From Nocardia camponoti (lineage in GTDB: Bacteria > Actinomycetota > Actinomycetes > Mycobacteriales > Mycobacteriaceae), in NCBI RefSeq assembly GCF_014646135.1, contig NZ_BMMW01000001.1, positions 699,570-763,569 of the forward strand: a stretch of 64,000 nt of DNA, written 5' to 3'. The notes below the pieces were generated by a model. That model worked only from the letters and a program-made list of their open reading frames with translations. It had not been told where the DNA came from and made no database searches. Numbering within the stretch: position 1 is the first letter of the stretch; every line of letters starts with the position of its first letter. Position numbers and translations under genes: made by a program. Below are positions 9,142 to 17,615 of this stretch, one piece after another.

Positions 9142-10182
9142 TCATCGCGTCACCTCGCGCGTCGCGGTGACCGGCTGTTTAAGCCGGGGCAGCACCCGCT
9201 CGCCGTAGGCGTCGAGCGTCGCGGTCTTGGCGTCGTGCTGCAGATATACCGCGAACTGGTCGACCCCGAGCTTCTCCAGTTCGATCAGTCGCTCGACGTG
9301 CTCATCCGGGCTGCCAAGCAGGCAGAACCGGTCGATGATCTCGTCGGGAACGAAGTCAGCGTGGGTGTTGCCCGCTTGGCCGTGCTGGTTGTAGTCATAG
9401 CCCGCGCGCCCGGCGATGTAGTCGGTGAGCGCGGCCGGAACCTCCCCGTCCGCACCGTATTTCGCGACGATGTCAGCGACGTGGTTGCCGACCATCCCGC
9501 CAAACCAGCGACACTGTTCGCGCGCATGCGCCAACCCTTCGGCCGACCCATCGGTCACATACGCCGGTGCCGCGACACAGATTTTCACCGACAGCGGATC
9601 ACGCCCGGCCGCAGCCGCCGCCGCGCGCACCTTCGCGATGGTCCACGCGGTGATGTCGGGGTCGGCCAGTTGCAGGATGAACCCGTCGGCCACCTCGCCG
9701 GTGAGCTCAAGCGCTTTGGGCCCGTATCCGGCGACCCACACGTCGAGTCGGGAATCGCCCGCCCACGGGAATCGCACCTCGGTTTCGCCGATCACCGCGC
9801 TGCGCCCGTTGCCGAGTTCGCGGATCACGTTGACCGATTCCCGAAGTGCCGCAAGGGTTGTCGGGCGATGCCCCAGGGTGCGCACCGCCGAGTCGCCGCG
9901 CCCGATCCCGCAAATCGTGCGATTGCCGAACATCTCGTTGAGCGTCGCGAAGGTCGACGCGGTGACGGTCTGGTCGCGCGTTGCCGGGTTGGTGACCATC
10001 GGCCCGACAATCACCTTGCGGGTTGCCGCCAAAATCTGGCTGTAGATCACATACGGTTCCTGCCACAGCAGATGCGAGTCGAAGGTCCAGACGTGCGAAA
10101 AGCCGTGTGTCTCTGCCACTCTGGCGAGTTCGATCACTCGCGATGAGGGCGGCGTGCACTGAAGGACCACACCAATGTCCAT
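9142..10182 (-). CDS. LLM-class flavin/F420-dependent oxidoreductase
   Basis: A 346-aa TIM-barrel enzyme of the bacterial luciferase-like (LLM) superfamily, closest in feel to the CPS_4043 subgroup often found beside hydantoinases. It starts MDIGVVLQCTPPSSRVIELAR, with the conserved FSHVWTFDSHLLWQEPYV segment and NEMFGNRTICGIGRGDSAVRT around the cofactor site. Such enzymes use F420 or FMN to oxidise or reduce small molecules. Placed between importer and hydantoinase genes, it may act on the same imported compound, for example reducing a ring or opening it by oxygen insertion as RutA does. The actual reaction is unknown. It has an AAAGGGA ribosome site. Confidence 0.85.
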   Translation of the reverse strand: MDIGVVLQCTPPSSRVIELARVAETHGFSHVWTFDSHLLWQEPYVIYSQILAATRKVIVGPMVTNPATRDQTVTASTFATLNEMFGNRTICGIGRGDSAVRTLGHRPTTLAALRESVNVIRELGNGRSAVIGETEVRFPWAGDSRLDVWVAGYGPKALELTGEVADGFILQLADPDITAWTIAKVRAAAAAAGRDPLSVKICVAAPAYVTDGSAEGLAHAREQCRWFGGMVGNHVADIVAKYGADGEVPAALTDYIAGRAGYDYNQHGQAGNTHADFVPDEIIDRFCLLGSPDEHVERLIELEKLGVDQFAVYLQHDAKTATLDAYGERVLPRLKQPVTATREVTR

Positions 10183-10206
10183 GGGGCACTGTCCCTTTCG
10201 TTCGCG

Positions 10207-11631
10207 TTAGATGAGGTTCTGCGAGAGGTCACGGCGAATGAAGCGACCGTGACCGGCACTGCCGAGGTAGGCGCCGTCGTCAACGACGATGCGCCCACGC
10301 GACAGCACGGTGTCGACGTGACCGTCGATTTCGAAGCCCTCCCACGCCGAGTGATCCATGTTCATGTGATGCGTTTTGCCCGGACCAACGCCAATGCTGG
10401 TGTGGCCGTTGGGGTCATACACCACGATGTCGGCATCAGCACCGGGCGAGATGACGCCCTTGCGCGGATACATCCCGAACATGCGCGCTGGCGTCGTGCA
10501 GCACACGTCGACCCAGCGTTCGAGCGAGATCAACCCGTTTTTCACCCCTTGGAACAGCAGGTCCATCCGATGTTCGACGCCGCCGATCCCGTTGGGAATC
10601 TTGCTGAAATCGCCTACGCCAAGCTCTTTTTGGTCTTTCATGCAGAACGGACAGTGGTCGGTACTGACCGCCGTGACGTCACCGGTGCGCAGGTAGCGCC
10701 ACAGTTCGTCCTGATGACCCTCCGCGCGCGAGCGCAGCGGCGTGGAACACACCCACTTCGCGCCTTCGAAACCTGGTGCGCCCAACTGTTCTTCGAGCGA
10801 CAGGTACAGATACTGCGGACATGTTTCGGCGAAGACGTTCTGCCCGTTGCCACGCGCGGTCGCGATCTGTTCCATCGCCTGCTTGGCCGAGACGTGCACG
10901 ATATACAAAGGGGCGTCGGTCAATTGGGCCAGCATGATGGCTCGGTGCGTGGCTTCCTCTTCCATCTGCCACGGCCGTGACGTGCCGTGGAAATAGGGCG
11001 CGGTGTCGCCACGGGCGAGCGCCTGTTCGACCAAAACGTCGATGGCGATGCCATTTTCGGCGTGCATCATCATCAGCGCGCCCAACTCCCCCGCCGACTG
11101 CATCGCCCGCAGGATCTGCCCGTCAGTGGAGTAGAAAACACCGGGATAGGCCATGAACAGCTTGAAACTCGTGACGCCCTCGGAAACGAGTTCGCTCATG
11201 CCCTTGAGGGATTCGTCGTTGACCTCACCGATGATCTGGTGAAATCCGTAGTCGATCGCGCACTGCCCCGCGGCTTTGCCGTGCCATTCGGCCAGCGTGT
11301 CCTGCACGCGCTGACCCGGCTTCTGCACCGCGAAGTCGACGATGGTCGTCGTGCCACCCCATGCCGCGGCGCGCGTGCCGGTTTCGAAGGTGTCGCTTGC
11401 CTCGGTGCCACCGAACGGCAACTGCATGTGCGTGTGGCCGTCGACGCCGCCGGGGATCACGTATTTGCCAGTCGCGTCGATAACCACGTCAGCGTCGGCG
11501 GCGAGGTCGGCACCAAGCGCCGTCGACCCAGGTTGCAGGACCGCGACGATGGTTTCGCCGTCAATGAGCACGTCAAGGAGCTGGGAACCGGTGGAGCTCA
11601 CCACGGTTCCGCCGCGAATGAAAGTACGCAT
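10207..11631 (-). CDS. Dihydropyrimidinase/hydantoinase
   Basis: A 474-aa amidohydrolase that opens cyclic amides such as dihydropyrimidines or hydantoins. All binuclear-zinc ligands are visible: H66 and H68 in GGVDGHTHMQ, the lysine to be carboxylated K157 in TSFKLFMAYPG, H190 in MMMHAENG, H246 in YIVHVSAKQ, and D325 in STDHCPF. ATG 11631 shares its A with the stop of the upstream gene (TAATG), so the two are translated together. The next step, hydrolysis of the N-carbamoyl product, would be done by that upstream gene. Substrate stereochemistry cannot be predicted. Confidence 0.92.
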   Translation of the reverse strand: MRTFIRGGTVVSSTGSQLLDVLIDGETIVAVLQPGSTALGADLAADADVVIDATGKYVIPGGVDGHTHMQLPFGGTEASDTFETGTRAAAWGGTTTIVDFAVQKPGQRVQDTLAEWHGKAAGQCAIDYGFHQIIGEVNDESLKGMSELVSEGVTSFKLFMAYPGVFYSTDGQILRAMQSAGELGALMMMHAENGIAIDVLVEQALARGDTAPYFHGTSRPWQMEEEATHRAIMLAQLTDAPLYIVHVSAKQAMEQIATARGNGQNVFAETCPQYLYLSLEEQLGAPGFEGAKWVCSTPLRSRAEGHQDELWRYLRTGDVTAVSTDHCPFCMKDQKELGVGDFSKIPNGIGGVEHRMDLLFQGVKNGLISLERWVDVCCTTPARMFGMYPRKGVISPGADADIVVYDPNGHTSIGVGPGKTHHMNMDHSAWEGFEIDGHVDTVLSRGRIVVDDGAYLGSAGHGRFIRRDLSQNLI

Positions 11632-12470
11632 TACGGTGCCACCAACGGGCCGTAGGCATCCGGGCGCCGATCGCGATAGAAGGCCCATCGTTCACGCACG
11701 GTCTTGATCAAATCGAGGTCGAGGTCGCGGACGACCAGTTCCGGGGCCGTGTCGGAGGCGACGTCACCAACGAATTTGCCTTCGGGATCAACGAAATAGC
11801 TGGTTCCGTAGAAATCGTCGTCGCCGTATTCGCTTTCAATACCAACGCGATTGATGGCACCGACGAAATACTCGTTCGCTACCGCTGACGCGGGCTGTTC
11901 GAGCTTCCACAGGTAGCTCGACAGTCCACGCGAGGTGGCCGACGGATTAAACACGATTTGCGCCCCAGCGAGACCAAGCGCGCGCCAGCCTTCGGGGAAG
12001 TGGCGGTCGTAGCAGATGTAGACGCCAACCTTGCCGACGGCGGTGTCGAACACCGGCCAGCCGAGGTTGCCCGGGCGGAAGTAGAACTTCTCCCAGAAGC
12101 CGTTGACCTGCGGGATGTGATGCTTGCGGTACTTGCCCAAATACGTTCCGTCAGCGTCGATGACCGCCGCGGTGTTGTAGAGCAGCCCGTCCATCTCGCG
12201 CTCGTAGACCGGCAACACCATCACCATATTCAGCTCACGCGCCAGCGCGGCGAAGCGCTCGGTGGTGGGGCCGGGCACCGATTCGGCGTACTCGTAATAC
12301 TGCGGGTCCTGCACCTGACAGAAATAGGGCCCGTAGAACAGCTCCTGGAAGCAGATCACCTGCGCGCCCTGCGCCGCGGCCTGCCTCGCGTAGTCCTCGT
12401 GGGCTTTGATCATGGATTCTTTGTCGCCAGTCCATTCGGTCTGAACTAGCGCTGCTCTAACGATTCCCAT
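11631..12470 (-). CDS. Beta-ureidopropionase-like nitrilase-superfamily hydrolase
   Basis: A 279-aa carbon-nitrogen hydrolase that should cleave an N-carbamoyl group (N-carbamoyl-beta-alanine or N-carbamoyl amino acid) to amine, CO2 and ammonia. The Glu-Lys-Cys triad is clear: E43 in CFQELFY, K116 in KYRKHHIP, and C153 in YICYDRHFPE. It is the first gene of the operon running to 5455. A TATAAC box lies only a few bases before the ATG, so the mRNA may be leaderless. With the hydantoinase it makes the last two steps of reductive pyrimidine breakdown; no dihydropyrimidine dehydrogenase is in the window. Confidence 0.9.
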   Translation of the reverse strand: MGIVRAALVQTEWTGDKESMIKAHEDYARQAAAQGAQVICFQELFYGPYFCQVQDPQYYEYAESVPGPTTERFAALARELNMVMVLPVYEREMDGLLYNTAAVIDADGTYLGKYRKHHIPQVNGFWEKFYFRPGNLGWPVFDTAVGKVGVYICYDRHFPEGWRALGLAGAQIVFNPSATSRGLSSYLWKLEQPASAVANEYFVGAINRVGIESEYGDDDFYGTSYFVDPEGKFVGDVASDTAPELVVRDLDLDLIKTVRERWAFYRDRRPDAYGPLVAP

Positions 12471-12475
12471 GCTTT

Positions 12476-12494
12476 GTTATACTGCACGAATAAC
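12476..12494. promoter_or_regulatory. Putative promoter/operator of the hydantoin operon
   Basis: The short space between the divergent carbamoyl hydrolase and MocR genes holds an inverted repeat GTTAT-N9-ATAAC. On the minus strand the same bases contain TATAAC a few bases before the ATG at 12470. A repressor or activator bound here would control the operon, and the adjacent MocR protein is the obvious candidate. The repeat is only 5 bp per arm, so this is tentative. Confidence 0.35.
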
Positions 12495-12592
12495 TGATTC
12501 CGTTGTGTTACAAGAAGGCGGAAACAGTTTCGCAATCGTAAATCTTGGCGTCGCGGGTAAAACCGCCGTGCGCGCGGCAGCAGAATGAGGTC

Positions 12593-13993
12593 ATGACCGA
12601 CGAATCGCCCAGTGCGCTACCGAGCGAATTCGTCTCCGATCTCGACGACCGCACCGCGGCGGGCATTGCCGCCGCGGTCAGCCGTCGCATTCGCTCCGGT
12701 GGCCTCAGCCCCGGCACCCGCCTGCCCACCGTCCGCGACGTCGCACGTGAGCTGCGCGTCTCCCCCGCCACGGTCAGCCAGGCGTGGCGCGCCCTGTCGG
12801 CTACCGGCGCGATCGTCGCGCGCGGGCGAGCGGGCACCTTTGTTGGCGAGGTGCCGAGCGAACCAGCCGTCGGCCGCTATCAGCGCCTGCATTCCCCGTC
12901 CGACAACGCTTTTCGCGTCGACCTTTCGCGCGGCACCCCCGACCCCGCACTGCTGCCCGACCTCGCCGAAGCCCTGCGCGCGTTGTCGCGCGACACCGCC
13001 CCCGGCGACCTGTCCGCGCACTACCTTGGCGAAGCGGTACTACCGGAACTCGTTGACGCGGTGACGCGCGATTGGCCTTGGGCCACCGAACGTTTCGCGG
13101 TGTTCGACGGCGCGCTCGACGCGGTCGACCGTCTCCTTGCCGCCCACGTGCGCTTCGGCGACCACGTCATCGTCGAAGACCCTTGCTTCCCACCGTTTCT
13201 CGACCTTCTCGCCCGCATCGGCGCGCGACCGGTCGCGGTCCCATTAGATGAATCCGGTTTCCGCCCAACCGAATTCGCCCGTGCCTTCGACGAGGTGAGC
13301 CCGCGCGCGGTGATCTTGCAGCCACGCGCCAACAACCCCACCGGCGCGTCACTCTCAGCAACCCGCGTGCGTGAACTCGCGACCATCCTCGCCGAAGACC
13401 CCGCCCTCATCATCGAAGACGACCACTCGGCGGGCATCGCCCACACTCCCCTGCGCTCACTCGCCGCACGCTTCCCCGATCGCGGCGTGTATTTGCGCTC
13501 GTACTCGAAATCGCATGGCGCTGACCTGCGCCTTGCCGTCGTCGGCGGGCCAGCCGCGCTGCTCGATCCGGTCCTTGAGCGGCGGATGCTCGGGCCTGGC
13601 TGGTCGAGTCGACTCCTACAACGCGTCTTGCTCACCATGCTCGGCGACGACGACGCGTGCGCGACCGTCGCCGCCGCCGCAACGCGCTACCGCGCCCGCG
13701 CGACCGCGTTGCGTCGCGCGCTCGCCCGCGAAGGCGTCGAGGTAGCGGCAGGCGACGGCATTAATGTGTGGTTGCCCGTCAACGACGAGAACGCGGCGAT
13801 GATCAGCCTCGCGGCAGCGGGCGTCAAGGCCGCACCTGGCGGCCCCTTTGAAGTCAGCGCCAACCCCGATTTCGACCACCTGCGCCTTACCCTCGGCGCG
13901 CTCGACGACACCGTCGACTTAGCTTGGCTCGCAACCGAATTGGCGACGGCGGCGAAAGCGACGCCAACCTATCGCCGGGTCCGTCGCGCCTAA
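12593..13993 (+). CDS. MocR-type (GntR-aminotransferase) regulator
   Basis: A 466-aa regulator with a GntR winged helix (about residues 17-85: IRSGGLSPGTRLPTVRDVAR, VSPATVSQAWRAL) fused to a fold-type I aminotransferase domain. The PLP lysine is K306 in RSYSKSHGADLRL, with the partner residues N248 in RANNPTGA and D276/D277 in IIEDDHSAG. MocR proteins sense PLP or an amino-compound adduct and switch the neighbouring operon. It is divergent from the hydantoin/ureide operon and 122 bp from it, so it most likely regulates that operon, perhaps responding to its amine product. The start at ATG 12593 is the best in-frame choice, although GAGG sits very close to it. Confidence 0.87.
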   Translation: MTDESPSALPSEFVSDLDDRTAAGIAAAVSRRIRSGGLSPGTRLPTVRDVARELRVSPATVSQAWRALSATGAIVARGRAGTFVGEVPSEPAVGRYQRLHSPSDNAFRVDLSRGTPDPALLPDLAEALRALSRDTAPGDLSAHYLGEAVLPELVDAVTRDWPWATERFAVFDGALDAVDRLLAAHVRFGDHVIVEDPCFPPFLDLLARIGARPVAVPLDESGFRPTEFARAFDEVSPRAVILQPRANNPTGASLSATRVRELATILAEDPALIIEDDHSAGIAHTPLRSLAARFPDRGVYLRSYSKSHGADLRLAVVGGPAALLDPVLERRMLGPGWSSRLLQRVLLTMLGDDDACATVAAAATRYRARATALRRALAREGVEVAAGDGINVWLPVNDENAAMISLAAAGVKAAPGGPFEVSANPDFDHLRLTLGALDDTVDLAWLATELATAAKATPTYRRVRRA

Positions 13994-14089
13994 TCGCGCA
14001 TCAGCAATCTGGTGAACTCTCCCAACGCGGACGCGGACCTGGCAGGATGCGCGTGACATCACTGCCGCCGAAAGGGAGAACCCAGCAAG

Positions 14090-14779
14090 GTGAGCACCAC
14101 ATCGCTTGACCGCCAATCCCGCACTGTCCGACGCGCAGTCGGCGTGACGCTAGCCATGAGCGCGGTCGCGACCGCGGTCCTCGGGCTCGTTCCCGGCGGC
14201 ACCGCGCCCGCCCAGGCCGTCGCGAACTGCGTCGCCGCTGCGCCCGGCACCCCGAACGGCAAGCAGTGGCCAACCGAGCCACCGCTGACCATCGACCCGA
14301 GCGCCACCTACACCGCCAACCTCGAAACCACGTGCGGGACAATCACTATCGCCCTCGACGCCGCCGCTGCCCCGCGCACGGTGAACTCGTTCAGCTTCCT
14401 CGCAGGCGAAGGCTACTTCGACCACACCCGCTGCCACCGCCTCGTCACCGACGGCATTTACGTGTTGCAGTGCGGCGACCCCACCGCCACCGGCATGGGC
14501 GGACCCGGCTACAAGTTCGGCGATGAGAACCTCGCGGGCGCGGTCTACCCGGCGGGCACCGTCGCGATGGCGAACGCGGGCCCGGCAACCAACGGCAGCC
14601 AGTTCTTCCTCGTCTACCGCGACACCACGCTGCCGCCGAACTACACCCCGTTCGGCCGCATCACCTCGGGACTTGAGGTACTCACGTCCGTCGCGGCGGC
14701 AGGGGTCAAGGGCCCAGTGCCCGACGGCACCCCGGTCGCTGACGTGACGCTGAACGCGGTCACCACCGCACGCGGCTAA
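14090..14779 (+). CDS. Secreted cyclophilin-type peptidyl-prolyl isomerase
   Basis: A 229-aa exported proline isomerase. The signal peptide ends at about APAQA (residue 43). The cyclophilin domain follows: TCGTITIALDAAAAPRTVNSF, the active-site arginine in HTRCHRLV, the QCGDPTATGMGGPGYKFGDE loop, and SQFFLVY. Cysteines at 48, 82, 115 and 128 could form disulfides, as expected outside the membrane. The GTG start at 14090 has an AAAGGGAG ribosome site. It probably assists folding of exported proteins. A strong hairpin follows directly, so it ends its own transcript. Confidence 0.9.
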   Translation: MSTTSLDRQSRTVRRAVGVTLAMSAVATAVLGLVPGGTAPAQAVANCVAAAPGTPNGKQWPTEPPLTIDPSATYTANLETTCGTITIALDAAAAPRTVNSFSFLAGEGYFDHTRCHRLVTDGIYVLQCGDPTATGMGGPGYKFGDENLAGAVYPAGTVAMANAGPATNGSQFFLVYRDTTLPPNYTPFGRITSGLEVLTSVAAAGVKGPVPDGTPVADVTLNAVTTARG

Positions 14780-14787
14780 CCAACGGC

Positions 14788-14824
14788 AACGGCCGCACTC
14801 CCGTATGCTGGAGTGCGGCCGTTT
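14788..14824. terminator. Bidirectional intrinsic terminator
   Basis: A perfect 14-bp inverted repeat (AACGGCCGCACTCC and its complement) around the 8-nt loop CGTATGCT, followed by a short T run on the plus strand and preceded by an A-containing stretch for the minus strand. It lies between the convergent cyclophilin gene and the 27-codon gene at 14849-14932 and can end both. Confidence 0.8.
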
Positions 14825-14848
14825 GGCACTGGCGTTAGCGCGAAGGAA

Positions 14849-14932
14849 TTAACCCGCGCTGATCGAGCTGAACAGGTTCTGAATGGTCAGCAAGATAACT
14901 TCGGCCAGAAAGTTCGCGGCGGAACCGGTCAT
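14849..14932 (-). CDS. 27-aa hydrophobic/amphipathic microprotein
   Basis: A very short gene, not recognised as any family. The product starts MTGSAANFLAEVILLTIQNL and ends FSSISAG. It is one amphipathic or membrane-seeking helix with no signal peptide and a single acidic residue. Support for real coding: an excellent ribosome site (GAGGAG, about 8 nt before the ATG), a bidirectional terminator right after the stop, and a separate hairpin that cuts off the upstream mpa gene, so it is its own transcription unit. Size and character recall the tiny PorA/PorH porin peptides of corynebacteria or phenol-soluble-modulin-like peptides, but there is no sequence match I can claim. It is not Pup, which is about 64 aa and ends in Gly-Gly-Gln/Glu. 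Confidence 0.6.
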   Translation of the reverse strand: MTGSAANFLAEVILLTIQNLFSSISAG

Positions 14933-15050
14933 GATCACATCTCCTCATCGGCGAGCCCGCAAGATCGGCTCGGTCGAGTGAAGCATGCCCTATTCACACC
15001 AGGTGCGGCGAGCGTTTCGCTGAAAAATACGGACTAAATTCACCAAATGT

Positions 15051-15074
15051 TGGTCGCGGCCACAGCCGCGACCA
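15051..15074 (-). terminator. Terminator after mpa
   Basis: A perfect 10-bp stem (TGGTCGCGGC / GCCGCGACCA) with a 4-nt loop. Reading on the minus strand it comes 15 nt after the mpa stop and is followed by a T-rich stretch (AACATTTGGTGAATTT). It separates mpa from the microgene at 14849-14932. Confidence 0.65.
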
Positions 15075-15088
15075 CCATTCGACCCGAC

Positions 15089-16849
15089 TTACAGGTACTG
15101 ACCGGTGTTGGACTCAGTGTCGATCGCCCGGCTCGCCGACGCGTTCTTGCCCGTGACGAGCGTGCGAATGTAGACGATCCGCTCGCCCTTCTTGCCCGAG
15201 ATCCGCGCCCAGTCGTCGGGGTTGGTCGTGTTGGGCAGGTCTTCGTTTTCGGCGAACTCGTCGACGATGGAGTCGAAGAGGTGCTGAATCCGCAGACCCG
15301 GGTTGCCCGTGTCGAGCACCGACTTGATCGCGTACTTCTTGGCACGGTCGACGATGTTCTGGATCATCGCGCCCGAGTTGAAGTCCTTGAAGTACAAGAC
15401 CTCCTTGTCGCCGTTGGCGTAGGTGACTTCAAGGAAGCGGTTCTCGTCGCTCTCGGCGTACATCCGGTCGACGACCTTCTCGATCATCGCCTCAACCGTT
15501 GCCTGCTTGTCGCCGTCGAACTCACGCACGTCGACCTCGTGCAGCGGCAGCGTCTCGGTGAGGTACTTCGAGAAGATGTCCTGCGCCGACTCGGCGTCCG
15601 GCCGCTCGATCTTGATCTTGACGTCAAGACGGCCGGGCCGCAGGATCGCGGGGTCGATCATGTCTTCGCGGTTGGACGCGCCAATCACGATGACGTTCTC
15701 GAGGCCCTCAACGCCGTCGATCTCCGAAAGCAGCTGCGGCACAACGGTTGTCTCCACATCGGAGGAGACTCCGGAACCACGGGTACGGAAGATCGAGTCC
15801 ATCTCGTCGAAGAACACGATCACCGGGGTGCCTTCGGACGCCTTCTCGCGCGCACGCTGGAAGATGATCCGAATGTGGCGCTCGGTCTCGCCGACGAACT
15901 TGTTGAGCAGCTCGGGACCCTTGATGTTGAGGAAGAAGGACTTAGCCTCCTTGGCATCCTCACCACGGGCTTCGGCGATCTTCTTCGCGAGCGAGTTGGC
16001 GACGGCCTTGGCGATGAGCGTCTTACCGCAGCCGGGCGGACCGTAGAGCAGCACACCCTTGGGCGGGCGAAGCGCGTACTCGCGGAACAGGTCCTTGTGC
16101 AAGAACGGCAGTTCGACCGCGTCGCGGATCTGCTCGATCTGGCGACCAAGGCCACCGATGTCGGTGTAGTCGACGTCTGGAACCTCTTCCAGCACAAGGT
16201 CTTCCACCTCGGCCTTGGGCACACGCTCGAACGCGAAGCCCGCCTTGGTGTCGACGAGCAGCGAATCGCCTGGGCGCAGTTTGCGAATGGGCGAATCGGG
16301 GTCTTCGAGATCGTCGGCGTCGGCCAGCTTCGCGAGCGGGCCGGCCAGCCAAACGACGCGTTCCTCGTCGGCGTGACCGACGACGAGCGCGCGGCGGCTG
16401 TCGTCGAGAATCTCACGCAGCGTGCCGATTTCACCGATCGCGTCGAACGCGCACGCCTCGACGATAGTGAGCGCCTCGTTGAGCCGCACGGTCTGGCCGT
16501 ACTCAAGGCCGGTGGCTTCGATGTTGGGCGAGCAGGTGAGCCGCATCTTGCGCCCCGAGGTGAAGACGTCGACGGTCTGATCCTCGTAGGTGTCGATCAC
16601 AATGCCGTAGCCGCTCGGGGGCTGCCCAAGGCGGTCGACTTCTTCCCGCAACGCGATGAGCTGCTGGCGAGCCTCTTTGAGGGTCTCCATCAACTTGCCG
16701 TTGCGGATGGTTAGTGAATCGATGCGCGCTTCCAATTCGCGTGCGTGATCCGGAGAGTCGGCGAGTTGTCTGCGAAGAGCAGCCGCCTCGGCGCGTACCG
16801 CCTCGAGTTCTCGCCAGGCCGCCGAATCCGAATTCTCGTTGGGGCTCAT
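15089..16849 (-). CDS. mpa: Proteasome-associated AAA+ ATPase Mpa/ARC
   Basis: A hexameric ATPase that unfolds pupylated proteins and feeds them to the 20S proteasome (586 aa, usual length). An N-terminal coiled coil (about residues 10-75) binds Pup, and two OB-type domains follow (about 78-235). The AAA+ domain carries Walker A GPPGCGKT, Walker [10 protein letters not shown], and sensor/arginine-finger region RPGRLDVKI. The C-terminus ends in QYL, the HbYX-like tail that opens the proteasome gate. In M. tuberculosis and Rhodococcus, dop, pup and prcBA lie close downstream. Here a terminator, a microgene and a cyclophilin follow instead, so the pupylation genes must be elsewhere or rearranged. 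Confidence 0.97.
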   Translation of the reverse strand: MSPNENSDSAAWRELEAVRAEAAALRRQLADSPDHARELEARIDSLTIRNGKLMETLKEARQQLIALREEVDRLGQPPSGYGIVIDTYEDQTVDVFTSGRKMRLTCSPNIEATGLEYGQTVRLNEALTIVEACAFDAIGEIGTLREILDDSRRALVVGHADEERVVWLAGPLAKLADADDLEDPDSPIRKLRPGDSLLVDTKAGFAFERVPKAEVEDLVLEEVPDVDYTDIGGLGRQIEQIRDAVELPFLHKDLFREYALRPPKGVLLYGPPGCGKTLIAKAVANSLAKKIAEARGEDAKEAKSFFLNIKGPELLNKFVGETERHIRIIFQRAREKASEGTPVIVFFDEMDSIFRTRGSGVSSDVETTVVPQLLSEIDGVEGLENVIVIGASNREDMIDPAILRPGRLDVKIKIERPDAESAQDIFSKYLTETLPLHEVDVREFDGDKQATVEAMIEKVVDRMYAESDENRFLEVTYANGDKEVLYFKDFNSGAMIQNIVDRAKKYAIKSVLDTGNPGLRIQHLFDSIVDEFAENEDLPNTTNPDDWARISGKKGERIVYIRTLVTGKNASASRAIDTESNTGQYL

Positions 16850-16976
16850 GATGCTGCTCCTCCCAGTCCCGGTCTTTCAACGCTACCGGGCGCGGTCCGT
16901 TCTCGCTTTCCGACATGGTTTCGTCGTGATCACATCTTGTACGGTCGGTACGACATCGACCGCCAAATTGGCCGTG

Positions 16977-16995
16977 TTAGGCTCGCCTAACATCC
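16977..16995. promoter_or_regulatory. Possible IdeR/DtxR iron box
   Basis: The sequence TTAGGCTCGCCTAACAT and its two following bases match the 19-bp IdeR consensus (TTAGGTTAGSCTAACCTAA) at 14 of 19 positions, and it has GTTAGGC/GCCTAAC palindromic arms. It lies between the divergent mpa and LppK-like genes, about 55 bp before the lipoprotein start. Iron control of either gene is only a suggestion. Confidence 0.35.
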
Positions 16996-17049
16996 CAATC
17001 GGGGTCTCCAGCGAGCTCGCTCGCTATCGAGTTGAAAGGTTGTGAGAGT

Positions 17050-17562
17050 ATGCTCCCCGCCTTCCGTCGCACCTTCGCCACCGCTTGCGCGGCACTTGCC
17101 GTGACCGCAGGAGTGGCCGCGTGCGGCAGCTCCGATGATGACAACAACCACACGAACCATTCCAGCATTTCCGCGACGGCACCAAGTAATTCGTCGACCT
17201 CGGCTGCCGCAGCGGCAACCGCACCGACGGCCGAGGCGTTGCAGGCCACTCTCACACAGTTCTCTGACCCCACTATTCCCACCGACGCCAAGACCAAACT
17301 CATCGTCAACGGCGACGCGCGCAAGGGCAACATCGACAAGATGAACGCGCTGCTCGCCAACTACGGCACGCTCAGTTACGCGATCGCCAACGTCAACACC
17401 AACGGCACGACAACCACCGCCGACGTCACGGTCACCTCACCGCACGGCACCCCGCCCGCGTTCCCGCTCACCTGGGAGTACGTCGACGGGTCGTGGAAGA
17501 TCTCCGATGTCAGCGGCTGCTTGCTGATGGGCCTCGCCCAAGCACCGTGCGTTCCGCAGTGA
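17050..17562 (+). CDS. LppK-like lipoprotein with NTF2-like domain
   Basis: A 170-aa surface lipoprotein. The signal MLPAFRRTFATACAALAVTA leads to a lipobox GVAAC with lipidated C25. A low-complexity Ser/Thr/Asn/Ala linker follows to about residue 65. The globular domain (EALQATLTQFSDPTIPTDAK, then WEYVDGSWKISDVSGC) is a small cystatin/NTF2-like fold seen in many mycobacterial lipoproteins. ATG 17050 gives the proper lipoprotein signal. Its place between mpa and trmI matches lppK (Rv2116) of M. tuberculosis, which supports orthology. The function of LppK is unknown. Confidence 0.82.
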   Translation: MLPAFRRTFATACAALAVTAGVAACGSSDDDNNHTNHSSISATAPSNSSTSAAAAATAPTAEALQATLTQFSDPTIPTDAKTKLIVNGDARKGNIDKMNALLANYGTLSYAIANVNTNGTTTTADVTVTSPHGTPPAFPLTWEYVDGSWKISDVSGCLLMGLAQAPCVPQ

Positions 17563-17615
17563 ACTAAGTAGTTTTCCGGCTGTGTGGGCGGCCGATACCT
17601 GCGATTGTCGAAGCC

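Noticed and set aside
14849..14932. pup gene downstream of mpa
   Set aside because: The product is 27 aa and ends SAG; Pup is about 64 aa, acidic and ends in Gly-Gly-Gln or Gly-Gly-Glu.
15047..16714. Long plus-strand frame opposite mpa
   Set aside because: It mirrors the mpa gene on the other strand, has no ribosome site and its product is Val/Arg/Asp-rich shadow sequence. GC-rich genes often leave such open antisense frames.
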